DNA from: Parvularia atlantis
Lineage: Eukaryota > Opisthokonta > Rotosphaerida
DNA: 20,263 nt
Assembly: GCA_943704415.1 (NCBI GenBank)
Contig: CALSCO010001478.1
Span: 1 to 20,263 of the forward strand
Direction: 5' to 3'
In this document: piece by piece, positions 1 to 8,883 of the stretch
Layout of the letters: the number at the start of each line of letters is the position of its first letter
How positions within the stretch are numbered: the stretch's first letter is position 1
Notes under the pieces: generated by a model
What the model saw: the letters and a program-made list of their open reading frames with translations, nothing else
Database searches by the model: none
What the model was told of the DNA's origin: nothing
Translations under genes and position numbers: made by a program

Positions 1-88
1 CTGCCTGCTGCTCACCCGACATCGTGCGCAGGAGCTGACCGATCCGAGTACAAAGCTCGACGTGGGCGACATGCACGCCCTTGAGTAG
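1..88 (+). CDS. C-terminal end of an unknown gene (partial)
   Basis: Only the last exon is inside the window. A likely intron tail ends with CAG at about position 30, preceded by the branch-like CTCAC. The frame after it reads ELTDPSTKLDVGDMHALE and stops at TAG, 86-88. The splice site matches the style of the other introns here. The peptide is too short to assign a family. It lies tail-to-tail with the Arf GEF gene, whose stop is 52 bp away. It could also be non-coding sequence that happens to be open. Confidence 0.35.
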   Translation, partial: CLLLTRHRAQELTDPSTKLDVGDMHALE

Positions 89-140
89 GGTGGATCGTGA
101 TCGCGCGCAGGCTGCAGATAAAGAAAGAAGCAACAAACGC

Positions 141-2455
141 TCACTCCACGCCGGCCGCGCCGGCCACGGTGTCGGCCGAGGTCGCCGGCGTCACCGAGGC
201 CGTCGTCGCCGCCGCAGTCGACGCGCTCGAGGACGACGACGGCGCAGGCGCAGGTGCAGGTGCACGCGCGGGCGCGGCGAGCGGCGAGCCCTGCTGCAGC
301 ACGGCGACGTACGTTTCGTACTTCTGCCGCTCGCCGTTGAGGTAGAGCATCTCACGGTCCCAGTTGGCCATCGCCTTGGCGTTGTCGGCGCGCTCGGCCA
401 GCTGCACAAGCACCGGCGACAGTCAGGCACATGGGAGCAGGGCACACGGCATGGCGCGCAACCTCCTGCTGGTGCTGGATGTGTGCAATGATCTTGCGGT
501 CAAACTCGATTACGCGCCGGCGGTGGCCGTCGAGCTGCGCGCTGGGCGCGAGCGTCGTCGGGGCCGACGGCAGCACGGGACGCCGGAACACGGCCTGCGA
601 GCCGACAGCCGCGGCGAGGGGCGGCGCGGACGTGCGCGCGGCGACCCAGTTGATCGCGCGGACCCACTGCAGCACGACGTCGTCGCTCTTGGCCTGCGCT
701 CGCTTTGCGTCAGCGCGCGTGCACAGGCGGACACGCAAGGCCGCGCACCTGGGCCACCTCAAAGTACATGAGCGCGCCGTCGCTGTGCAGCAGCGCAAAC
801 AAAAACTGGCGCTCCGGGTGGCTGCGCTCGACCGACGCGAGGCCGTGCCGCACCGACACAAGCTCGGCGTGCCGCTCCTCCTGCACGGCGTGGTCGGCAC
901 GGCGCAAGCAGCGATCGCGCGTGACGCACCAGCGGCACCTTGCCCGACGGGTCGAGCTTGTACAGGTGCAGGCCGCTGTCGCGCAGGACTGCCTCAAACG
1001 GCCGCCACGAGCGCGACGTCGCCCGCTTGTCGATGCTCTCCATCACACGCTTGCGCACGAGCACGCCACGGCAGTACTGTTGGCCACTCGTCTCCTGCTG
1101 CGAGGGGCGGGCGTCAGAGCAGTCGACGGTCGAGGGTGTGCGCACCTCGGGCTCCAGCATGCTCGTGCGCGACTTGGACGCGTCCGCCGAGCTCGGGTTG
1201 GACTGCACGGCGCACGGCACTCAGCCTGCGTGCGTAACGTCTGTGTAGACGCACCACTTGGCGCGCCTGGCCCGGGAAGAAGAAGCTGTAGACTGACGAG
1301 CGCGACGGCGCGCCGCCCTCGGCATCCTGCGCGGTGGTGCACACGTGTGAGCCGCGCGCATGGCCGTGCGTGCCCGGGCGCACGTCGCTGAGCGGAATCT
1401 CCTGCTGCTTCACAGACGCGTAGATGCCCTGAGCGCGGCGGGCGAGTCAGCCCTCACCGGGCAAGGCAGCGTGCACGCACCTTGAGTAGGTCCACCGGCG
1501 GCTGCTCGTGCTTCTCGAGCGCGCTCAGCGTGTTCTCGATGAACGCGGCCTGCGTCATCTTGCGCTCGACCGCGCCCGAGTGCAGATCAGTGTTGAGCAG
1601 CATCATTGACGACACGACCGTGTGCACGACCTCTGCACCCCGCCCGTAAGAGACCAGTTCCGCAACAAGGCAGCGGACGCACCCGCGCTCGCGTACACGC
1701 TCAGGTTCTGCTGCTGGTAGTGCTCGGCGAAGCGGTCGAGGATGCGCGCGACGACCTGTGCCTCCGCGAGCAGCGGGAAGCGGCCGCAGAACTCGCTGGC
1801 ACGGCGCGTGTCACACACAGCAGCGGCCACACTGGTGCTGCGCCTGCTACGCACCGCACGGCCTGGTCGAGCACCTTACCCTTGAAGTCAAACAGCTTGA
1901 CAAACTCGGCCAGCACGGCGCGGTTATGCTCCTTGCTGCGGTGGCGCGTGAGCCGGTGAGAAGAGCGGATGCACGAGCGCGCGCGCACTCTCTCCCGAGG
2001 TACGGCGCGATGTCGCGGCGCGGCGTCATGCCGCCGGCGAAGATGCGCTGCGCGACCTCAGCGGGCGTCTCGACCTGCGGCGCCTCGGCGGGCACAGGCG
2101 GGCGCTGCTCCTTGGCGGGCACCTGCGGCACATCGGGCTCTGTCTCGGCGGGCACTGGCACGCCGGGCTTGGCCACGTCAGGCTTTGTCTCGTCGGGCTT
2201 CGCCACGATGGGCTGCGCCGATGCAGCGGCCAGCGAGACCGGCATCGGCAGCCCCTCGGTCGTGGGCGCGTCGTTGACGGCAGCACGTGCGGCATCGGGC
2301 TCGACGGCAGCACGTGCGGCATCGATCATCGCAGGCGCATCCGCCGTCGCAGGCTCGGCAGCGGGCTCGGCAGCGCGCTCGGCAGCGGGCTCGGCAGCGC
2401 GCTCGGGCGCCGTCATGGCCTGCGGCATCGACAGCGCGCCATCCGTCGCGTCCAT
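141..2455 (-). CDS. Sec7-PH domain Arf guanine nucleotide exchange factor, EFA6/PSD-like
   Basis: Predicted exchange factor that loads GTP on an Arf-family GTPase (Arf6-like in the EFA6/PSD and yeast Yel1 groups) at the plasma membrane. I resolve ten exons: 2455-1989, 1935-1855, 1795-1683, 1632-1481, 1428-1384, 1326-1255, 1202-930, 880-749, 693-463, 401-141. All frames join exactly, giving 608 residues. Residues 1-130 are low-complexity, Ala/Pro/Glu-rich. The Sec7 domain covers about 134-285, with the catalytic glutamate at E194 (context FPLLAEAQ) and the family motif LLNTDLH near 232-238. The PH domain starts near 355 (GVLVRKRVM) and ends near 465 (LQWVRAINW). A helical stretch follows, ending YLNGERQKYETYV, as in EFA6 proteins, then a Ser/Ala/Pro tail. 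The ATG at 2455 is the first in frame after a stop-containing stretch, and lies 51 bp below the RING gene's stop. The family call is from motif order; the EFA6 subgroup is inferred. Confidence 0.9.
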
Positions 2456-2506
2456 CACGGCACGGCAACCGAAACTGTCTGCAACACGCTGCACATCCAA
2501 CGCTAC

Positions 2507-3125
2507 TTACGACGCGTGCGAGCCGGTGACGGGCGTCCGGCACAGCGGGCACGCGCGCAGGGCCAGCGCGTCGCTCGAGGCCTGCTGCTCGCACAGGCTC
2601 GCCGTGCACTCCTCGCACATGCACTCGTGCCCTGCATCGCGCCGGCCGTCAGCACCGTCCTCGCGCGCGGCTGTACCAAACGCGCACCGCACGGCTCGAG
2701 CGTCGTCTCGCGCGGTCGGTCGAGGCAGATCACGCACGGCAGCTGCTCGGGCTGCGCAGGGTGCCGCACTTCCTCGTCGGCAAAGAGCCGGCGCACGCGC
2801 GCGAGCTGTGTCGCTCGTCATTCGGCCGATCGAGCCACGTGCACATGCAGACACGCGCACCGTCCGCAGGTGGTCCTTGCTCGCGTGCCACATGCGCAGG
2901 AACGCGCTCCAGTACCGGTGCGTGACTCCGCGCGCGTTCCCCGACAGCACATGCAGCGCGAGGCGGTGCCACCTGCGCGCCAACAGCGGCATCAGGGCGG
3001 GCAGGCGCTTCGATGCCACCAAAACGCACCGGCTGCGTGCCTCCATCACGCGCGGCGCCACCGTGTACAGTGGCGCGCGCTGCTCGTCTAGCAGACGGCT
3101 GAGCGACGCGGGCAGCAGGTCGTCG

Positions 3126-3169
<44 letters not shown>

Positions 3170-3741
3170 CGCTCCCCCCTCGGCCGCCTCGTCGTCGCTC
3201 GCACGGTCCGCTTCGCTCTCGTCCTCGCCCTCGGACGGCAGGTAGTCGCTTTCGTAGTCGCTCTCGCCGTGCGCGTCGTCATCGCTAAAGAGCGGCGACG
3301 CCGGCGGTACAGGCCCGCCAAAACCCAGCCGCGCCAGCACCTCGTCGTCGCTGGCCGACCGGTCGCCGCGCAGCCGCTCGCGCCGCAGCGCCGCGATCGC
3401 CCTGCGGTCACGTCAGCGTGCAGAGCGGCACGGAACGACGGCACGCACAGACGCTGCCGCTCGATCTCGCGCTTGAGCCGCGCGAGCCGCGGCCCCGGGC
3501 GCAGGCTGTACTGGCGCGGCTGCGATGCACGCACGCTCGTCAGCCGGCCGCAGTCGTCACGCTGCACCGCGCGCGCCACCTTGCCGTCGTTGTCGTCGTC
3601 CGCGCCCTTGCCCACAAACATCATGTAGAAGCGGCGGATGGCCCACGCACCCGTCACGGCGCCGGCGAGCAGCAGCAACTGCGCGGAGTGAGCCCTGTGA
3701 GCAGGCAAGCACGATCAGCGCCGAGCGCGACGCACGGTCAT
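2507..3741 (-). CDS. RING-HC E3 ubiquitin ligase with N-terminal membrane anchor
   Basis: Predicted membrane-anchored ubiquitin ligase of 339 residues in five exons: 3741-3736, 3678-3449, 3401-2861, 2805-2688, 2631-2507. The first exon encodes only Met-Thr. Residues 3-28 form a hydrophobic segment (LLLLAGAVTGAWAIRRFYMM). A basic helical region follows, then a very acidic Ser/Asp/Glu stretch with a run of 17 aspartates encoded by a GAC repeat. The C-terminal RING has C283, C286, C298, H300, C304, C307, C326 and C329, which is the C3HC4 spacing with the PCGHxxxC form of MUL1/LRSAM1-type RINGs. The substrate is unknown and no ortholog is recognised. The membrane protein gene upstream on the same strand ends 110 bp before this start. 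The TAA stop sits inside a perfect GTAAGT. The short first exon is the least certain part; the rest is firm. Confidence 0.8.
3118..3171. repeat. GTC/GAC trinucleotide tract encoding poly-aspartate
   Basis: A nearly pure GTC repeat on the + strand with one ATC interruption. It reads as 17 consecutive Asp codons, mostly GAC, in the RING gene. Such tracts commonly vary in length between strains. Confidence 0.9.
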
Positions 3742-3851
3742 GGCCGCGCCGTGCTTCAGCCAGAAGAGCACGTGCGGGAGGGCCGTGGCGGCGCAGCTGC
3801 GCGCGGGCGCGGGTCAGGCGGGTGACTCAGCGAAGCCGCGGGAGGCGCGCA

Positions 3852-4847
3852 CTAGAACACGGCCGCGAGGATCACGAGCGGGAGCATCCACATGATGTTG
3901 TGCGGCTGCGCGGCGGCCCGCACCATATGCACGATGTTGTACACCTGCACGACGGCCGGATATGTCGGGCATTGCCAGTACCACCCGCTGGCGGCGTGCT
4001 GCGGCGTGATGAGCGCACGGCGGGCCGACGGCAGCCGCGCACCAGCGCCAGCGCGAGCCACGGCACGCCCTCGCTGCGCGGCGGCAGGCGCGGGTTGATC
4101 ACGCGCAGCAGGTGCACGAGCTGGTCGAACGAGTGCAGCACGGCGAGGGCCCACACTGGCGCACGCGTGAGCCGATCACGGCGATCGCGTGCATGCGGAG
4201 GAGCGCACCCTCGCCGGACGACTGCGAGCGCATCGCCAGCCACAGCACGATCACGTCCATCGCCCACCAGTCGTGCCGGCGCTTGTCGAGCGTGTCGCGC
4301 ACCTGCGCCCCGTCGCCCCCATCAGCCGCGCCTCGGCGCGCACGTGGCGCGCACCGTCAGCGCGAGCTTCGCGACGGCTACGGCGAGCAGGGCCTCCTGC
4401 AGCAGCGCCGTGAGCTGCATTTTCCGCGCGTCGTCAGTGACGGCGCCAGTACGCGGGCCGTGCCAACGGCGACGCGCCTCGTCCAGCAGCGCCGCGCCAT
4501 CCGGGCCGATCGCGGCGTTGCAGCGGAACAGCGAGTAGCCGCTGCGCGCGGCCCACCCGACGAGCTGGGTCCTTCCACCGTGAGCGCGCCCCGTCCACCT
4601 TCGTCGCGCGGCACGCACCCGCCACAGCAGCGCGCCGTGCCACGCGGCGAGCAGCGCACCGGCGACGCGGAACACGCCGTCGGCGCGCATCGGCCAGCGC
4701 TTCTCCATCCACCGGTCGACGCTGGGTCGCGCGCGTGCGCCGCGTGAGAGAGCCGTGCAGCGCGAAGAGGCGGACGCACCGGAACAGCGCCTGCTGCGTG
4801 AGGACGACGAGCGGCACGGCGGCGTCGCTCGCCCTCAGCGTGTCCAT
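3852..4847 (-). CDS. Unrecognised multi-pass membrane protein
   Basis: I do not recognise the family. Six exons (4847-4780, 4721-4619, 4564-4355, 4302-4209, 4155-4043, 3998-3852) join in frame to give 244 residues. The introns are 44-58 bp and nearly all start GTGCG. Hydrophobic segments include VFRVAGALLAAWHGALLW (about 36-53), LTALLQEALLAVAVAKLALTV (shorter core about 108-126), WWAMDVIVLWLAM (about 138-150), an amphipathic VWALAVLHSFDQLVHLL stretch and a terminal MLPLVILAAVF. This suggests four to six membrane passes and a hydrophobic C-terminus with no tail. The start is the only ATG before the first exon's hydrophobic region. The gene is divergent from Cactin and lies upstream of the RING gene on the same strand, so it could serve the same membrane, but that is only proximity. 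I tested a splice fusion to the RING exons and the phases do not fit. Confidence 0.65.
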
Positions 4848-4929
4848 GCCGGGTCGCACGGCGGCGCGCAGCCTGCGAGGCACTGCAGATCTAATGTGAA
4901 GCGGTGCGTACAGATCACGGCCCACACCG

Positions 4930-5008
<79 letters not shown>

Positions 5009-5764
5009 GCCTCGCCCGACTAATAGCGCCCCCGGCCCGCGCCCCTCCGTGCCCGGCGGGCGTTACAAACGCGGCGGACAGCGAGTGGCGTCGCCCGAGA
5101 GGCGGCGCCCGCGCGCCTTTCTTTTTTGGCCGCTTATCGTAGGGCTTACGCGTGGAGAACAGCGGCTGAACCGGGCGCGCACAGACGCACGAGACGAGCG
5201 CAAGCGGCGCGGCCGACGCGGACGGCGGACGGTGCGTGACGTGGACGGGGGCTGGACTCCGCTCGACAGCTCGACAACCCTCCCGATGCTTTAGCAGCGC
5301 CGCCTGCCTACCGTGGCGCGCGCTGTCACTCGAATGACGTGGGAGGAGAACGACCCCGCGCAGGGTTTACCAAGGGGCCCGCACGCACGCCGCCGTCGGC
5401 GCGGCCCCACTTGGCACTCGGCGCACATCATTGCTTTCTCTCCCTCCTTCCCTACGCCGCTGACGACCGACCGCGCGCACGCAGGCTCGCACGCCGCCGC
5501 CTCTCTTTTTTTTTCCGCAACGTGTGGACGTTTGCGACCTGTGCCTACACTGGGGCGTTGGACATGTTCGCGGACTCTGTCGACAACCTGCTCGGCCCGC
5601 TTGTCGCCGGCCATCGCAGAAAGCGAGTATGTGTACAACAGTATTACTATTTGCTTTCAATGTCGCTCTCTGCTCTTTTGTACATAGGCGCGCCTTTGCC
5701 GGATCGCACTGACACGCCGCCTCCACAGGCCGCAGCCCCGCAGCCCCGCAGCCCGCACAGCGAA
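4848..5764. promoter_or_regulatory. Divergent spacer between membrane-protein gene and Cactin
   Basis: This 917-bp stretch holds no gene I can support. It contains a 74-bp CT repeat, a T-run near 5508, and a possible upstream Cactin exon-intron pair (ATG 5564; GT at 5627, AG at 5728). It must carry both promoters, but I see no certain core element. Confidence 0.5.
4933..5006. repeat. (CT)37 dinucleotide repeat
   Basis: A perfect CT run of 74 bp, 85 bp upstream of the membrane-protein ATG and about 760 bp upstream of the Cactin ATG. It reads as GA repeat on the other strand. It may be a hypervariable microsatellite or a GAGA-like promoter element. Confidence 0.95.
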
Positions 5765-8391
5765 ATGAGCAGCCGGACGCGCGCCCGCAGCCGCAGCCGG
5801 GAACGCAGCCGCAGCCGCGACCGGCACCGCGACCGGAGCCGTGATCGGCAGCGCAGCCGCAGTCGGAGCCGTGAGCGGCGCCGCGCCAAGGACGGCGAGC
5901 GCGGGCGGCAGGGGCGCAGCAGCGGCGGCAGCGGCAGCGACGTGGACGAGGAGGCGGCGCGGAAGGCGCGCAAGGCCGAGAAGAAGGTGCCGCAGCGTCG
6001 TCAATGTCGTCCATGTCGTGCTCACGCGGCGCGCCTCTCAGCGGCTCAAGCGCGAGAAGGAAGAGTACGAGCAGAAGCTCAACGAGGTGCTCGGCTACTC
6101 GAGCACGGCCAATCCGTACGGCGACGTCAGCCTCCACGAGAAGTTCCAGTGGCACAAGAAGCGCGAGGTCGAGGAGAAGGTGCGCAACGACCGATTGTGC
6201 ACAAGACGCAGATGACCCGATCGGGCGGCGCCAGGTGCTCGGCCTCACGCCCGAGCAGGCGCGGCGGCGCGACATGCAGCGGCGGCAGGAGGCGATGGTG
6301 CGCCGCTCGTCGTCGCCCTCGTCGGCTTACGGGTGCGCGCAGCTCGAGCTCGAGAAGATCAAGAAGCGCCGCGTCGATCGCGAGGCCGAGCAGGCCCTGC
6401 ACGAGCAGGAGACGGTGCGAGCACCTGCCGGCCGCGACGGTCGCGGGGCTGAACGCGTGGTGCACAGCTGCGCATGCAGCGCGACCGCGAGCGCGAGGCC
6501 TACGGCGACCTGGAGCAGAAGGAGAACGAGTTCCACCTCAACCAGGCCAAGGTCCGCGCGCAGATCCGCATCCGCGAGGGGCGTGCCAAGCCGATCGACA
6601 TCCTCGCCATGTCGATGAATCTCGACTACAACGACGTCGAGATAACCCTGGACGAGCCGTACATGATCTTTCAGGTGCGACACACACGCGCGCGCTGCTG
6701 CTTCTTGCGGCGGCCAGCCTGATGTGTGCGCGTCGTCGCCGTCGCAGAATCTCTCGGTTGCCGAGGTCGAGGAGCTCAAGAACGACATCCTCATGTACCT
6801 CGAGCTGGCCAAGGACAGCTCGGTCGAGTTTTGGCAGGCGCGTATGCTGTGCCCTAGCCGCGCAGCTGCTGCGCTCATCCGCCCCGGCCCGCGCAGAACA
6901 TGCTCGTCGTGTGCCAGGACGAGCTGGACAAGCTGCGTGCGACGCGCAACCCGAACGCGCGCTCGGGCCAGGCCGGCATTCACGATGTCGTCAACCCGGA
7001 CGTCGTTGAAATGCTGCGCAAGAAGACGACCAGCGAGCTCAAGGCCCTGCAAAGGTCGGTCACGGAGAAGCTGTCGTCGGGAGAGGTGCGATCGCGTCTG
7101 CCGCTCGAGCTGCTTGACGCTGACGCGCGCACCGAGGCAGCCGGTCGACGTGGAGTACTGGGAGTCGCTGCTCAAGTCGATCGTCGTGCACACGTGCATC
7201 GCGCGGCTGCGCGAGATGCACCAGAAGATCCTGCAGAGCAGGTGCGGCGTGCTGCATGCCGCTGAGCGCGCTCACCAGCCGGCCGCAGACTGCACCAGCT
7301 GCGCGCCAAGCAGCGCGAGGAGGCGCTGCAGGCGCAGGACATGCTCGCGCAATCGCTCGTGTCCGAGTTCCCGAACCCGGACGAGCTCGCGGTCAACGCC
7401 GGTGTGTGTGTGTGTGTGTTTTCGTCGCTGGCGGCGGCTCGGCCTGAGACCGGTCGTGCGCAGAGGAGATGGACCTCGGCGCGGCCGGCAAGGGCTCGCA
7501 CAGCTTGGCTCGCGACCAGCCGCGGCCACCAAGCCCATCGCTCCTGCCACGCCCGCAGGACCCGTCGCTCGAGGTCGTCGACGAAATCACCGATCTGGCC
7601 AACCTGGTGCGTCGCCGCGCGCCGCCGCAGCGCTGAGAGTGTGTGCTCATGAGCGCGCAATGCCGGGCGCGCAGATGTCCAAGCGCGCGGTCGTGACGGG
7701 CAACAAGTACGTGTCGCTCACGGCCAAGATGCCCGGGTCGGAGAGCATGCAAAAGGCCTTTGCCGACACAATGGACGAGGTCGACCAGGAGGAGAAGCTG
7801 TTCCTGGTCGAGAAGGCGCGCGACATGGACATGGACGAGCAGGCTTTCAACGCCGAGATCGAGTGGACGCCGCAGGTGTACAAGTGGCAGGACAAGTACC
7901 GGCCGCGCAAGCCGCGCTACTTCAACCGCGTGCACACGGGCTACGAGTGGAACAAGTACAACCAGACGCACTACGACCACGACAACCCGCCGCCAAAGGT
8001 CGTCCAGGGCTACAAGTTCAACGTGCGCGGCTCGCGCTCGGCCCGGGCGCAAACGCAACGGCCGTCCTGACGCGCAGCGCGCAGATCTTCTACCCGGACC
8101 TGATCAACAAGGCCGAGGCGCCCACGTACAAACTCCTGCCCGACCCCGAGTCAAAGGACGGCTCGACCGTGATCCTCCTCTTCCACGCCGGCCCGCCGTA
8201 CGAGGTGCGCGGCCTGGCATCACAGCCGAACGGCGCCTGACCGCGCACCGCGCGCGCACGCGCAGGACATCGCCTTCCGCATCGTCAACCGCGAGTGGGA
8301 GCAGTCGCACAAGAAGGGCTTCCGCTCGTCGTTCGACAAGGGCGTGCTCTATCTGCACTTCCACTTTCTGCGGTACCGATACCGCAAGTGA
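5765..8391 (+). CDS. CACTIN: Cactin, spliceosome-associated nuclear protein
   Basis: Cactin is a conserved nuclear protein that works with late spliceosomes in splicing fidelity and telomere or signalling-gene expression. Thirteen exons join in frame to 643 residues: 5765-5986, 6042-6179, 6235-6297, 6343-6414, 6468-6674, 6748-6837, 6897-7085, 7141-7241, 7289-7401, 7464-7606, 7675-8022, 8085-8204, 8266-8391. Residues 1-45 are an Arg-Ser/Arg-Asp rich SR-like region. The middle is charged and coiled (EEYEQKLNEVLGYSS; KPIDILAMSMNLDY). The last 150 residues are the diagnostic Cactin C-terminal domain, with PRYFNRVHTGYEWNKYNQT, KVVQGYKFN, IFYPDLI, LFHAGPPYE and a final LHFHFLRYRYRK. The intron at 6838-6896 is GC-AG, and the one at 7402-7463 begins with a GT repeat. 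An upstream in-frame start at 5564 is possible. The gene converges with the small secreted-protein gene 66 bp away. Confidence 0.96.
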
Positions 8392-8457
8392 GAGCGAACA
8401 AGAAGATTGCCTGCCACCAACACCGCGCAACCAAGAGAGAAGAACGAATACACGTAC

Positions 8458-8799
8458 TTACGCCGCCGGCGTCTCCACTTGCTGAGCTTGACTCGATGAA
8501 GCCGAGGCTGCGACTGGCTGCGGCGGATACTGCCACGCCTCGGGTGGGGTCGGCAACTGCACGACCTTGACGTTGTACGCGCGCCGCCAGGACACAAACA
8601 CAACGGTGCATCGGTGCGCGTGCTGCGCGTGCTGCTCGTGCTGGTGCCCAACTGACGCGCCAAGCGTCGGGTACTGGCCGTTGGGCGTGCTGTAGGTCTG
8701 GCCCGCGAGCGCCCTGAGGTCCCAGCTGTCCCAGCTGGTGCCGTTGGGCGCCGTGTACTGGCACTGCGCGGCCGCGCCCGCCGCCAGCGCGAGCCACAT
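8458..8799 (-). CDS. Small secreted protein, possibly MRH-like fragment
   Basis: A single-exon frame of 113 residues from the ATG at 8799. It opens with a short hydrophobic leader (MWLALAAGAAAQ) and then CQYTAPNGTSWDSWDLRALA. The pattern Cys-x-Tyr-Thr-x-Pro-Asn-Gly followed by an aspartate-leucine strand resembles the start of a mannose-6-phosphate-receptor-homology (MRH/Atg27-like) domain, but the rest of such a domain is not there. The middle has a beta-like CTVVFVSWRRAYNVKVVQL and the tail is Pro/Ala/Gln-rich. The leader is short for a signal peptide, so an upstream exon is possible. The TAA stop lies in a GTAAGT. It sits between the secreted carboxypeptidase (84 bp upstream) and the end of Cactin. 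The reading frame is plausible, while the MRH link is weak. Confidence 0.45.
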   Translation of the reverse strand: MWLALAAGAAAQCQYTAPNGTSWDSWDLRALAGQTYSTPNGQYPTLGASVGHQHEQHAQHAHRCTVVFVSWRRAYNVKVVQLPTPPEAWQYPPQPVAASASSSQAQQVETPAA

Positions 8800-8883
8800 C
8801 ACACACTGCACCGTTTGACGGAGGAAACAGGAATGGCGCCGGCCGGCCGCGGGCTCTTTCTCTCTTTCTCTCGCGTGCGCGCT

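Noticed and set aside
2455-2520. Splice fusion of the RING gene to the Sec7-PH gene through GTAAGT
   Set aside because: Both possible CAG acceptors put the downstream exon in the wrong frame or hit a stop, so the two are separate genes.
1758-3245. A 495-codon + strand frame opposite the Arf GEF and RING genes
   Set aside because: Low-complexity Ser/Ala/Arg translation mirroring the minus-strand repeats and poly-Asp tract. The minus-strand exons have clear families.
3736-3860. Fusion of the multi-pass membrane protein and RING gene into one membrane E3
   Set aside because: The upstream exon stops at 3852. No GT donor there has the phase needed to enter the hydrophobic frame before the RING protein's start with a CAG acceptor. 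A weak AAG option remains but needs a longer intron than its neighbours.
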